A DNA stretch of 64,000 bases from assembly GCA_044772875.1 (NCBI GenBank), contig CP173058.1:558001-622000 (forward strand). The letters are read 5' to 3'. The stretch comes from Morganella morganii_D. GTDB lineage: Bacteria; Pseudomonadota; Gammaproteobacteria; Enterobacterales; Enterobacteriaceae. The notes below the pieces were generated by a model. The model ran no database searches. It had not been told where the DNA came from and saw only the letters and a program-made list of their open reading frames with translations. The position numbers were made by a program, and so were the translations under genes. Below are positions 49,363-57,614 of this stretch, piece by piece; position 1 is the first letter of the stretch; each line of letters begins with the position of its first letter.

Positions 49363-49391
49363 TGGAATCTCGTGTCGTTACTCCCTATAAT
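49363..49391 (+). promoter_or_regulatory. Predicted udk promoter
   Basis: A consensus −10 TATAAT (49386–49391) lies 17 bp from a −35-like TGGAAT (49363–49368), about 113 bp before udk. Confidence 0.45.
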
Positions 49392-49504
49392 TCAGCGCCG
49401 GGCGGACACGTTTTGTTACTCTCGGCCGGATAAACACCAAAAGAGGCCGCGGCAGATCGTTTCGGTTTTTTTCTCTCCTATTTTCAAACCGGGTTATTTC
49501 TATT

Positions 49505-50149
49505 ATGGCTGACACAGCACATCAGCAGTGCACTATCATCGGTATCACCGGCGCATCCGCGTCAGGAAAAAGTCTGATTGCCAATACGCTTTATCACGAG
49601 TTACGTGCTCAGGTGGGTGATCACAATATCGGTGTTATTCCGGAAGACTGCTACTACAAAGATCAGAGCGATGTGCCGATGGAAGAGCGCATCAAGGTCA
49701 ACTACGACCATCCCGGCTCTATGGATCACGAACTGCTGTTACAGCACCTGAAAGCACTGAAATCCGGTAAGTCTATTCAGTTACCGCAGTATGATTATGC
49801 GGAGCATACCCGCAAGCCGGAATCTGTTCTGTTCAGCCCGAAACGGGTGATTATTCTTGAGGGCATTCTGCTGCTGACAGACAGACGTCTGCGTGAGCAG
49901 ATGGACTTCTCCATTTTCGTCGACACGCCGCTGGATATCTGCCTGATGCGCCGCATCCGCCGTGATGTGAATGAGCGCGGACGCACGCTGGACTCGGTAA
50001 TTGCACAGTACAATAAAACGGTACGTCCTATGTATCTGCAATTTATTGAACCAACAAAACAATATGCTGATATCATAGTGCCGCGGGGCGGTAAAAACCG
50101 CGTGGCGATTGATATCCTGAAAGCCAAAATCAGTCAGTTCTGCGAGTAA
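49505..50149 (+). CDS. udk: Uridine/cytidine kinase Udk
   Basis: Udk phosphorylates uridine and cytidine with GTP or ATP in pyrimidine salvage. The 214-residue enzyme has the P-loop GITGASASGKS (near residue 13), the conserved EDCYYKDQSD segment with the substrate aspartate, YDHPGSMDHELL and DTPLDICLMRRIRRD. It is followed by dcd after 69 bp, and by asmA, as in E. coli. Confidence 0.97.
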   Translation: MADTAHQQCTIIGITGASASGKSLIANTLYHELRAQVGDHNIGVIPEDCYYKDQSDVPMEERIKVNYDHPGSMDHELLLQHLKALKSGKSIQLPQYDYAEHTRKPESVLFSPKRVIILEGILLLTDRRLREQMDFSIFVDTPLDICLMRRIRRDVNERGRTLDSVIAQYNKTVRPMYLQFIEPTKQYADIIVPRGGKNRVAIDILKAKISQFCE

Positions 50150-50218
50150 GCCGCCGACAATGAATTAACCCGCGTTTATCCGCCGGTGATAAACGCTGAG
50201 TTTCAGAAGGATGATACC

Positions 50219-50800
50219 ATGCGACTTTGTGACCGTGACATTATTCAGTGGCTTGACGACGGCAGACTGACTATTTCTCCGCGTCCGCCGGTTGAGCGGA
50301 TTAACGGGGCGACTGCGGATGTCCGTCTCGGACATCAGTTCCGGGTTTTCCGGGGCCATACTGCGGCGTATATTGATCTCAGCGGCCCGAAAGAAGAAGT
50401 GAATGCGGCGCTGGAAAATGTCATGAGTGATGAAATCACCCTGACCGAAGATGAAGTATTTTATCTGCATCCGGGGGAACTGGCACTGGCGGTGACACTG
50501 GAATCCGTCACACTGCCGGATAACCTGGTCGGCTGGCTGGACGGGCGTTCATCACTGGCGCGCCTCGGTCTGATGGTGCACGTGACCGCGCACCGGATCG
50601 ATCCGGGCTGGCACGGGCAAATCGTGCTGGAATTTTACAACTCAGGTAAGTTACCCTTGGCATTGCGGCCGGGCATGGTGATCGGTGCTCTGAGTTTTGA
50701 GCCGTTATCCGGCTCTGCTGACCGGCCGTATAACCGCCGCAGCGATGCAAAATACAAAAATCAGCAGGGAGCTGTGGGCAGCCGTATCAGCGAAGATTAA
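50219..50800 (+). CDS. dcd: dCTP deaminase Dcd
   Basis: Dcd deaminates dCTP to dUTP, the main source of dUMP for thymidylate synthesis in enterobacteria. The 193-residue product equals the E. coli enzyme. It shows RPPVERINGATADVRLGHQF, the catalytic-region WLDGRSSLARLGLMVHVTAH and HRIDPGWHGQIVLEF motifs of the trimeric dUTPase fold. The ATG at 50219 has AGAAGGA 7 bp upstream; the frame open from 50186 is not used. Confidence 0.97.
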   Translation: MRLCDRDIIQWLDDGRLTISPRPPVERINGATADVRLGHQFRVFRGHTAAYIDLSGPKEEVNAALENVMSDEITLTEDEVFYLHPGELALAVTLESVTLPDNLVGWLDGRSSLARLGLMVHVTAHRIDPGWHGQIVLEFYNSGKLPLALRPGMVIGALSFEPLSGSADRPYNRRSDAKYKNQQGAVGSRISED

Positions 50801-50859
50801 ACGGCGGGCAGCATTGTCCGCCAGCGGGTTCAACAGAGAATGGGAAAGGAACAGGGACT

Positions 50860-52722
50860 ATGAAACGATTTTTCACCACGCTGATTATTCTGCTTGTCGT
50901 GATAGCGGCGGGCCTTGCGGCCTTAATCCTGCTGGTGAACCCGAATGATTTCCGCGACTATATCGTTAACAAGGTGAAGGAAGACACCGGTTACGGGCTG
51001 GTGATGAAAGATGATATGCGCTGGCATGTCTGGCCGAAGCTGAGCATCATTACCGGCAAAATGTCCCTGACAGCACCCGATGCCGCCGAACCGGTGGTAA
51101 CAGCAGAGAATATGCGCCTTGATGTTGAGCTCTGGCCGCTGCTGTCACATCAGTTGTCTGTCCGTGAAGTGATGCTTGACGGCGCACTGCTGAAAATCCT
51201 GCCTGAAACCGAATCAAAAGAGAAGAAAAGTGTTCCTGTTGCGCCGGGTAATCAGAAGGCCAGACCGGTACCGGTTGAGCAGGAAAACAAATGGTCATTT
51301 GATGTGGATCGTATCCGTATTGCCAACAGTCTGCTGGTCTGGCAGACGGAAGACGGCACCCAAATCAACATGCGTGATATTAACTTCTCTCTTGAGCGCA
51401 ATACCCCTGAACGCTATGTGGTAGCGCTGAACAGCAATATTCTGCGTAATCAGCAGGAACTCTCTTTCAGTCTGAGCTCTGATATTGACCTTTCCCAGTA
51501 TCCGGTGCAGGTCAGCGGCAATATTAACCGGCTGAATTACCGCCTGTCAGGTGCCGGTCTGTATGCCAACGGTATCAACGGCAACGGCACGACCACCTAT
51601 ACCTGGCATGAAGCAGTCGGCCAGGCACCGCAGTCCCTGATCCTGGAAAATCTGAAACTGAGTGCCAACGAAAGCCAGCTCAGTGGTACGGTGGAAGCGG
51701 CACTCGGTGAAACCCCGCGTTATGATATCCAGCTGACCTCCTCAAAACTGAATCTGGATAACCTGCTCGGTTATGAGCGTGCTGTGCATTCTGAAAACGG
51801 GGAAAAAACACCGGTTGCCACCAAACCGGCAGTTGTCACTACCGGCAGTGATGCGGATAAATATGATCTGACCTTTATGAACCATTTCAATGCCACCCTG
51901 GCGCTGAATGTGGATTCTCTGACTTATCAGGGGATGGAAATCGGCCAGCTGACTGTCAAAGCAGAGAACCGGGGCAGTATCACCGAAATTTCCAAAATGA
52001 CCGGCAATGTGTTCGGCGGACGTTTCTCACTGCCGATGACGATTTATTCCGAACAAGTCCCGGCACAACTGCGCATTAAACCGCTGTTGCAGAATATTGA
52101 TGTAAAACCGCTGCTGACCGCGTTTAAAATGCCGGAGAAATTAACCGGACGCCTGAGCTTTGACGGCGATCTGCGCGGCGCCGGTTATGACCAGGAAGCG
52201 GTATTAAACAACTGGCGCGGTGATGTGGCACTGACTATCACCGATGTTCAGCTGCTCGGCCTGAATATTCCGTACCTGATCCAGCAATCGCTCTCCCAGG
52301 CGACAGATAAGGTGGCGCAGCCGGAATCCATGGATGCCATGACTGAAGCGAAGAAACTGGAAGCTATCGGTACGCTGAATAATGGCGAAGTGAAAATCAG
52401 TAAAATTCTGGCGGTATCCGATGCCTTTAACATTACCGGCAGCGGCCGGACCAATCTGGTGAAACAGAATCTGGATGTGAACCTGGGGGTTCAGATCTTA
52501 AAAGGCTGGGGGAAAACCAACGACCTGGTGACCTGGCTGCAATCTATCCGTATTCCGGTTGTGCTGTTCGGTAACTGGGATAATATTCAGTATAAGTTTG
52601 AAGTGGAAAACCTGCTGCGTAATCAGATACAGCAACGGGTAAAACAGGCAGCCGGAGAGTTGCTGAATGAAAAAACCGGGCGGGATCTCAAAGCTGTGGA
52701 ATCCTTAATTAACCGGTTATAA
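50860..52722 (+). CDS. asmA: AsmA, outer membrane assembly/lipid-transfer-like protein
   Basis: AsmA is an inner-membrane-anchored periplasmic protein of the AsmA/TamB (bridge-like lipid transfer) group, first found as a suppressor of OmpF assembly defects. The 620-residue product (E. coli 617) has an N-terminal membrane helix (about 5–27, LIILLVVIAAGLAALILLV), the VNPNDFRDYIVNKV segment of the AsmA N-terminal domain and the conserved C-terminal region with LTGRLSFDGDLRG and PVVLFGNWDNIQYKFE. Confidence 0.95.
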   Translation: MKRFFTTLIILLVVIAAGLAALILLVNPNDFRDYIVNKVKEDTGYGLVMKDDMRWHVWPKLSIITGKMSLTAPDAAEPVVTAENMRLDVELWPLLSHQLSVREVMLDGALLKILPETESKEKKSVPVAPGNQKARPVPVEQENKWSFDVDRIRIANSLLVWQTEDGTQINMRDINFSLERNTPERYVVALNSNILRNQQELSFSLSSDIDLSQYPVQVSGNINRLNYRLSGAGLYANGINGNGTTTYTWHEAVGQAPQSLILENLKLSANESQLSGTVEAALGETPRYDIQLTSSKLNLDNLLGYERAVHSENGEKTPVATKPAVVTTGSDADKYDLTFMNHFNATLALNVDSLTYQGMEIGQLTVKAENRGSITEISKMTGNVFGGRFSLPMTIYSEQVPAQLRIKPLLQNIDVKPLLTAFKMPEKLTGRLSFDGDLRGAGYDQEAVLNNWRGDVALTITDVQLLGLNIPYLIQQSLSQATDKVAQPESMDAMTEAKKLEAIGTLNNGEVKISKILAVSDAFNITGSGRTNLVKQNLDVNLGVQILKGWGKTNDLVTWLQSIRIPVVLFGNWDNIQYKFEVENLLRNQIQQRVKQAAGELLNEKTGRDLKAVESLINRL

Positions 52723-52747
52723 ATTCGCGGACGATTTATACAAACTG

Positions 52748-52783
52748 AGCAGTGACGATAATTTATATTGTCACTGCTTTTTT
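52748..52783 (+). terminator. Rho-independent terminator of asmA
   Basis: AGCAGTGAC/GTCACTGCT, 9-bp stem extendable to about 13, followed by TTTTTT, 25 bp after the stop. Confidence 0.88.
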
Positions 52784-52833
52784 AATGCCGGAGGCCGGAA
52801 TAAACAAATGATACGGGTAATAACCAAGGTTCA

Positions 52834-52847
52834 TTGACGCATATCAT
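52834..52847 (+). promoter_or_regulatory. Candidate FNR site upstream of dcuC
   Basis: TTGAC-GCAT-ATCAT matches the FNR consensus TTGAT-N4-ATCAA in 8 of 10 defined positions and lies 73 bp before the dcuC start, a suitable distance for activation. E. coli dcuC is induced anaerobically by FNR. Confidence 0.5.
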
Positions 52848-52919
52848 TTAATCTGTCCGCGACTTTCGGCAGAGTGCATTAATCTTTTTTATAAATAAAA
52901 ATATCAGACAGGAGCAGAA

Positions 52920-54308
52920 ATGTTAGATCTTCTCATTGGTGCTGTCGTCGCCGTCGGCGTCGGGCGCTACATTATTAAAGGGTACTCAGCAACAGGGGTG
53001 CTGATGGTCGGGGGCTTACTGCTTCTGATCATCAGTGTCATGATGGGGAAAAATATCCTGCCGTCCGCTGCCACCTCCACCGGCTGGGGACCGACAAACA
53101 TTATTGAGTATGTTAAGTACCTGCTGATGAACCGCGGCGGCGACCTCGGTATGATGATCATGGTACTGTGCGGCTTTGCGGCCTATATGACTCACATCGG
53201 TGCTAACGATGTGGTCATCAAAATGGTTTCCAAACCGTTACAGGTTGTGAACTCGCCGTACCTGCTGATGATCGTGGCCTACTTTATTGCCTGTCTGATG
53301 TCTCTGGCTGTTTCCTCTGCCACCGGTCTGGGGGTGTTACTGATGGCAACCCTGTTCCCTGTGATGGTAAACGTGGGGATCAGCCGTGGTGCGGCGGCGG
53401 CTATCTGTGCTTCTCCGGCGGCTATTATCCTGGCACCGACCTCCGGTGACGTGGTGATTGCGGCGGAAGCCTCTCAGATCCCGCTGAAAGAATTTGCTTT
53501 CAGCCTGACGCTGCCGATTTCTATCGTGGCGATTGTGTCTATGGCGATTGCCCATTATTTCTGGCAGCGTTTCCTGGATCGCAAAGAAGATATTAAATCT
53601 GAGATTCTGGACGTCAAAGAGATCACTACTAATGCACCAAAATTCTATGCCATTCTGCCGTTTATGCCGATCATCGGCGTACTGCTGTTTGATGGTAAGC
53701 CGTTCAGTATTGGCTTCCTGAGCCATATCGTGCTGCCTGAATTACACATCATTACGATTATTGTCGGTTGTATTATTCTTTCTGCCATCATTGAGTTCAT
53801 CCGCGGGTTTGACGGTAAAAAAGTCTATGCCGGACTGGATGTCTGCTATCGCGGTATGGCGGATGCCTTTGCTACCGTGGTTATGTTGCTGGTCGCGGCA
53901 GGTATATTCGCGCAGGGGCTGAGTACCGTCGGCTTTATCTCCGGTCTTATCGACCTGGCGCAGTCTTTCGGTTCCGGTGCGATTGTGATGATGATTGCAC
54001 TGGTGATTATTACTATGCTGGCGGCGATGACCACCGGTTCCGGTAACGCGCCGTTCTATGCGTTTGTGGAGCTGATCCCGCGTCTGGCACAACAGATGGG
54101 TATCAACCCGGCGTACCTGGTGATCCCGATGTTACAGGCATCCAACCTGGGGCGTACCATGTCACCGGTTTCCGGTGTGGTTGTCGCGGTTGCCGGGATG
54201 GCGAAAATTTCACCGTTTGAAGTGGTGAAACGGACATCTGTTCCGGTGCTTGTCGGTCTGCTGGTGGTGATTGTTGCCACGGAATTCCTGGTGCCGGTAA
54301 TACTGTAA
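52920..54308 (+). CDS. dcuC: Anaerobic C4-dicarboxylate transporter DcuC
   Basis: DcuC mainly exports succinate during fermentation. The 462-residue protein has about 12–14 hydrophobic helices and long stretches identical to E. coli DcuC (461 aa): RGGDLGMMIM, CGFAAYMTHIGAND, AAAICASPAAIILAPTSGDVV and the C-terminal NLGRTMSPVSGVVVAVAGMA. The upstream FNR-like site agrees with anaerobic use. Confidence 0.95.
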   Translation: MLDLLIGAVVAVGVGRYIIKGYSATGVLMVGGLLLLIISVMMGKNILPSAATSTGWGPTNIIEYVKYLLMNRGGDLGMMIMVLCGFAAYMTHIGANDVVIKMVSKPLQVVNSPYLLMIVAYFIACLMSLAVSSATGLGVLLMATLFPVMVNVGISRGAAAAICASPAAIILAPTSGDVVIAAEASQIPLKEFAFSLTLPISIVAIVSMAIAHYFWQRFLDRKEDIKSEILDVKEITTNAPKFYAILPFMPIIGVLLFDGKPFSIGFLSHIVLPELHIITIIVGCIILSAIIEFIRGFDGKKVYAGLDVCYRGMADAFATVVMLLVAAGIFAQGLSTVGFISGLIDLAQSFGSGAIVMMIALVIITMLAAMTTGSGNAPFYAFVELIPRLAQQMGINPAYLVIPMLQASNLGRTMSPVSGVVVAVAGMAKISPFEVVKRTSVPVLVGLLVVIVATEFLVPVIL

Positions 54309-54318
54309 AATAACATGA

Positions 54319-54350
54319 GCCGCACCGGGTATCCGCTGCGGCTTTTTTAT
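54319..54350 (+). terminator. Rho-independent terminator of dcuC
   Basis: AGCCGCA-N12-TGCGGCT followed by TTTTTA, 10 bp after the dcuC stop. An ATG at 54315 precedes this hairpin directly, so it is an unlikely start for the next gene. Confidence 0.85.
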
Positions 54351-54377
54351 ATCAATACGGAAAGTGTGAGGCTGGCT

Positions 54378-54656
54378 TTGGATAAGATTTTTACCGGCGT
54401 TGTGCAGAGCACGGCACTGATTTTAAAAATTGAAGAAAACAATGATCATCTGATTCATATTGTACAGTTTCCGGAGGAATTATTACCGGGGCTGGCAATT
54501 GGTGATTCCGTGTCGTATAACGGCTGCTGCCTGACTGTCGCAGCGATTGATAACAGCCATGTCGGTTTTTATCTCTTCACTGATACGCTGCTGAAAACCG
54601 CTCTCGGGCGGCTGGCGATCGGCGATAAGGTGAATATCGAAAGAGTGGCGGCATAA
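54378..54656 (+). CDS. Single lumazine-binding-domain protein (half riboflavin synthase)
   Basis: The product corresponds to the first of the two lumazine-binding barrels of riboflavin synthase alpha chain: KIFTGVVQSTALILKIEE, GDSVSYNGCCLTVAAID and the domain end KVNIERVAA. It stops exactly where domain 1 ends; the family enzyme is about 210 residues with two domains. I chose the TTG at 54378, which has GAGG 6 bp upstream and gives 92 residues starting MDKIFTG; an ATG at 54315 lies before the dcuC terminator. Conserved flavin/lumazine-contact residues (NGCCLTV) remain, so it may bind flavin or lumazine without catalysing dismutation. It could instead be a truncated duplicate. Confidence 0.7.
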   Translation: MDKIFTGVVQSTALILKIEENNDHLIHIVQFPEELLPGLAIGDSVSYNGCCLTVAAIDNSHVGFYLFTDTLLKTALGRLAIGDKVNIERVAA

Positions 54657-54663
54657 CGCAGTA

Positions 54664-54690
54664 AAAAAACCCCGTTCAGACGGGGTTTAT
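54664..54690. terminator. Bidirectional terminator
   Basis: AAACCCCG-TTCAGA-CGGGGTTT; the minus strand has a run of seven T after the stem. It separates the lumazine-domain gene from the convergent 62-residue gene. Confidence 0.85.
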
Positions 54691-54709
54691 CTTGTATTGA
54701 GATAATTAA

Positions 54710-54898
54710 TTACACGCGGTTAAATGCAAGAATGCGGACTGAACGCAGGTCAGCCTGTGACTCGTCGGCAATTTTCTGAGTGGCTTTTTCTAATGCTTCC
54801 CGGGGTGATACACCGGATTCGGTTTCTGTGATCTGATGTCCCTGTAAGGTATCTCCGTTACGGGCGCGCACTTTATACGATACAAACCAATAATCCAT
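54710..54898 (-). CDS. Small conserved-looking hypothetical protein
   Basis: The 62-residue product (MDYWFVSYKVRARNGDTLQG…) looks like a compact alpha/beta protein: a beta strand pair, a helix around SPREALEKATQKIADE, and a final strand VRILAFNRV. It has its own terminator and a ribosome site (AGGTGAT) upstream, so it is probably expressed. I do not recognise the family. Confidence 0.6.
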   Translation of the reverse strand: MDYWFVSYKVRARNGDTLQGHQITETESGVSPREALEKATQKIADESQADLRSVRILAFNRV

Positions 54899-54970
54899 AT
54901 CATCACCTGCTTATGTCATTAATCGTTTAACCACCATAGCGGTTTACGTAACAGATTAATGTGACCGGAA

Positions 54971-55849
54971 TCAATCATTTAATTGTTTTTCTGCCTGTGC
55001 ATCAATCATGATACCGATCTCTTCCCGGATGGTTTCCCGCTCATAGAGCAGGCGTTGTTCACGGCTTGATGAGCAGGTGACCAGTACCAGGATAAGCAAA
55101 CCGCCTGCGATGGCGGAAATCAGCCATGAGCGGCGGTCAGCTTTGCGATTGCGGATACCGGAGGCTGCGGAATACAGCCATCCCAGTACGGCACCGCAAA
55201 TCAGCCCGCTGAAATGTGCCGTATCATCCGTTATCACCTCATCATCACTCTGCAACGTACTGAGCATCGACAGCACGATCAGGACAATCATGGTAATCAG
55301 CAGATTTTTATAGCGCAGGTTGTCCGCCACAGGTACGGACGGATCTTTCCGGGCCCGGATAAGATATATCACGGTGGCTCCGGCAAGCCCCATAATCGCG
55401 CCGGATGCCCCGACACCGACAATAACAGAAATACCGGACATGACGGACATGTCATCCTGAGCTGATTGCCGGAGTGCGCTGGTAAAGGACGCGGTAATCC
55501 CCGTAAGCAGATAGATAAACAGCATCCGCACTTTACCGGTCAGTGCTTCACAGTTAATGCCGAACACCAGAAGGGCAATGGTATTGATCCCCAGATGTAC
55601 CGGGTCGGAATGAAGCAGGGTACTGGTTGCATAACGCCACCAGTCGCCGGTCAGTGAGAACTGATACACACTGCCGCCCGCCAGCAGCATATTGTAGACC
55701 GGGTCTGCCAGCGGCGAAGCATAATTCACCTGCCAGATATACATTCCTATATTGAGCAGGGCGAGGAAAAATGTGAGCAGCATGGCTGAGAGCCGGTATT
55801 CCGGCCGCGAAGGCAGAACCACATCACCCCAGGGATTTGTGTTGTTCAT
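54971..55849 (-). CDS. Rhomboid-family intramembrane serine protease
   Basis: The 292-residue membrane protein has the rhomboid core: HSDPVHLGINTIALLVFG in the L1/TM2 region, the nucleophile motif GVGASGAIMGLAGA (GxSG) and the catalytic histidine in DDTAHFSGLICGAVLGWL (HxxG). Six helices form the core and a further C-terminal hydrophobic segment (near 242–262) suggests a seven-helix form. It is not the GlpG orthologue by context or N-terminal domain. Its substrate is unknown; bacterial rhomboids cleave TatA or other single-span proteins. Confidence 0.85.
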   Translation of the reverse strand: MNNTNPWGDVVLPSRPEYRLSAMLLTFFLALLNIGMYIWQVNYASPLADPVYNMLLAGGSVYQFSLTGDWWRYATSTLLHSDPVHLGINTIALLVFGINCEALTGKVRMLFIYLLTGITASFTSALRQSAQDDMSVMSGISVIVGVGASGAIMGLAGATVIYLIRARKDPSVPVADNLRYKNLLITMIVLIVLSMLSTLQSDDEVITDDTAHFSGLICGAVLGWLYSAASGIRNRKADRRSWLISAIAGGLLILVLVTCSSSREQRLLYERETIREEIGIMIDAQAEKQLND

Positions 55850-55911
55850 TATTATTTTGCGGATAATTTGATTTGATTAAGTCTATTTGAGTGTCAGCCA
55901 GAATGTAAACA

Positions 55912-55940
55912 AGAAAAAGCCGGGATAATTATCCCGGCTC
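55912..55940 (-). terminator. Rho-independent terminator of gnd
   Basis: AGCCGGGATAATTATCCCGGCT is a 22-bp palindrome followed on the minus strand by TTTTTCTTG, 26 bp after the gnd stop. Confidence 0.88.
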
Positions 55941-55965
55941 TGACAGATACGGATAACAGCAGAAA

Positions 55966-57378
55966 TTAATTATTTTCCGGCCATTCCGTGTGGAACACGC
56001 CGTCTTTATCGGTACGTTTATAAGTATGTGCGCCGAAATAGTCACGCTGTGCCTGGATCAGGTTTGCAGGCAGTACGGCACTGCGGTAGCTGTCATAATA
56101 GGCGATAGCGGCAGAGAAGGTCGGTGTCGGGATACCGTGCTGAACGCCGTAGCAGACCACATCACGCAGCGCCTGCTGATACTCATCGGCAATCTGAGTG
56201 AAGTAAGGTGCCAGCAGGAGGTTAGCCAGTGCCGGGTTTTCCGCATAAGCATCAGTGATTTTCTGCAGGAACTGGGCACGGATGATACAACCGGCACGGA
56301 AGATTTTTGCGATTTCGCCGTAGTTCAGATCCCAGTTGTATTCGTCAGAGGCGACACGCAACTGTGAGAAGCCCTGAGCATAAGAGACGATTTTACCCAG
56401 GTACAGGGCACGGCGGACTTTCCCGATAAATTCTGCTTTATCACCGCTGAATGCGGCCGCTTTCGGTCCTTTCAGGACTTTGGACGCCGCAACGCGCTGG
56501 TCTTTCAGGAAAGAGATATAACGGGCAAACACGGATTCGGTGATCAGCGTCAGCGGCACACCGAGGTCGAGCGCGCTCTGGCTGGTCCATTTTCCGGTGC
56601 CTTTGTTGGCCGCTTCATCGAGGATCACATCCACCAGATAGTTGCCGTCTTCATCTTTCTTGCGGAAGATATCTTTTGTGATATCAATCAGGTAGCTGCT
56701 CAGTTCGCCATTGTTCCACTCGCTGAATACCGATGCCAGTTCATCATTGCTGATGCCGAGGGCATTTTTCATCACGGAGTAAGCTTCAGCAATCAGCTGC
56801 ATATCGCCGTATTCGATACCGTTGTGTACCATTTTGACATAATGACCGGCACCGTCTGCACCGATATAGGTCACACACGGCTCACCTTCGGCCTGTGCCG
56901 CGATCTGTTTCAGGATCGGCGCAACCAGTTCGTAAGCTTCTTTTTGTCCGCCCGGCATAATGGACGGCCCTTTCAGTGCACCTTCCTCACCGCCGGAAAC
57001 ACCGGTACCGATAAAGTTAAAGCCCTGTGCGGACAGCTCTTTGTTACGGCGGATGGTGTCCTGAAAGAAAGTATTACCGCCGTCGATCAGAATGTCACCT
57101 TTGTCGAGATGCGGGGTGAGGGACGCGATAGTTTTATCAGTAGCTTCACCGGCCTTGACCATCAGCAGAATACGGCGGGGTTTTTCCAGGGAGTCAACAA
57201 ACTCTTCAATGCTGTAGCTGGGAACCAGTTTTTTCCCCGGGTTTTCAGCAATCACTTCGTCAGTTTTATCAGAAGAGCGGTTAAAAACAGAAACAGAATA
57301 ACCGCGGCTTTCGATATTCAGTGCGAGGTTACGGCCCATAACGGCCATACCGACAACACCAATTTGTTGTTTGGACAT
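55966..57378 (-). CDS. gnd: 6-phosphogluconate dehydrogenase (decarboxylating) Gnd
   Basis: Gnd converts 6-phosphogluconate to ribulose 5-phosphate and NADPH in the pentose phosphate pathway. The 470-residue enzyme (E. coli 468) has the NADP-binding GVVGMAVMGRNLALNIESRG, GVSGGEEGALKGPSIMPGG with the substrate loop, and KMVHNGIEYGDMQLI with the catalytic lysine. In E. coli gnd flanks the O-antigen cluster; here no polysaccharide genes adjoin, and yegH lies divergently 236 bp away. Confidence 0.97.
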   Translation of the reverse strand: MSKQQIGVVGMAVMGRNLALNIESRGYSVSVFNRSSDKTDEVIAENPGKKLVPSYSIEEFVDSLEKPRRILLMVKAGEATDKTIASLTPHLDKGDILIDGGNTFFQDTIRRNKELSAQGFNFIGTGVSGGEEGALKGPSIMPGGQKEAYELVAPILKQIAAQAEGEPCVTYIGADGAGHYVKMVHNGIEYGDMQLIAEAYSVMKNALGISNDELASVFSEWNNGELSSYLIDITKDIFRKKDEDGNYLVDVILDEAANKGTGKWTSQSALDLGVPLTLITESVFARYISFLKDQRVAASKVLKGPKAAAFSGDKAEFIGKVRRALYLGKIVSYAQGFSQLRVASDEYNWDLNYGEIAKIFRAGCIIRAQFLQKITDAYAENPALANLLLAPYFTQIADEYQQALRDVVCYGVQHGIPTPTFSAAIAYYDSYRSAVLPANLIQAQRDYFGAHTYKRTDKDGVFHTEWPENN

Positions 57379-57614
57379 GAAGACTCCTTCAGGATTGACC
57401 CGTAACTAACGAGGATTTCGTTAGCTGACTGTTAATTTCGTCACAGTTTAACGCATGTAAAGGCTGCGTGGTAGCGATTGATGCAAACGGTATCGTCATT
57501 GCGCACAACAGGAACCGCGGCAAAGTGAGGAATTTTTTATTGCTATTTGGCCGGACAATCCGCATTATTTCGGGTGCAGCATAAGCTGTGTGAATAAAAG
57601 GTAAAACTAACCGT

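Noticed and set aside
54315..54377. Upstream ATG as start of the lumazine-domain gene
   Set aside because: It precedes the dcuC terminator hairpin and the added residues are unlike the family N-terminus; the TTG at 54378 has a proper ribosome site.
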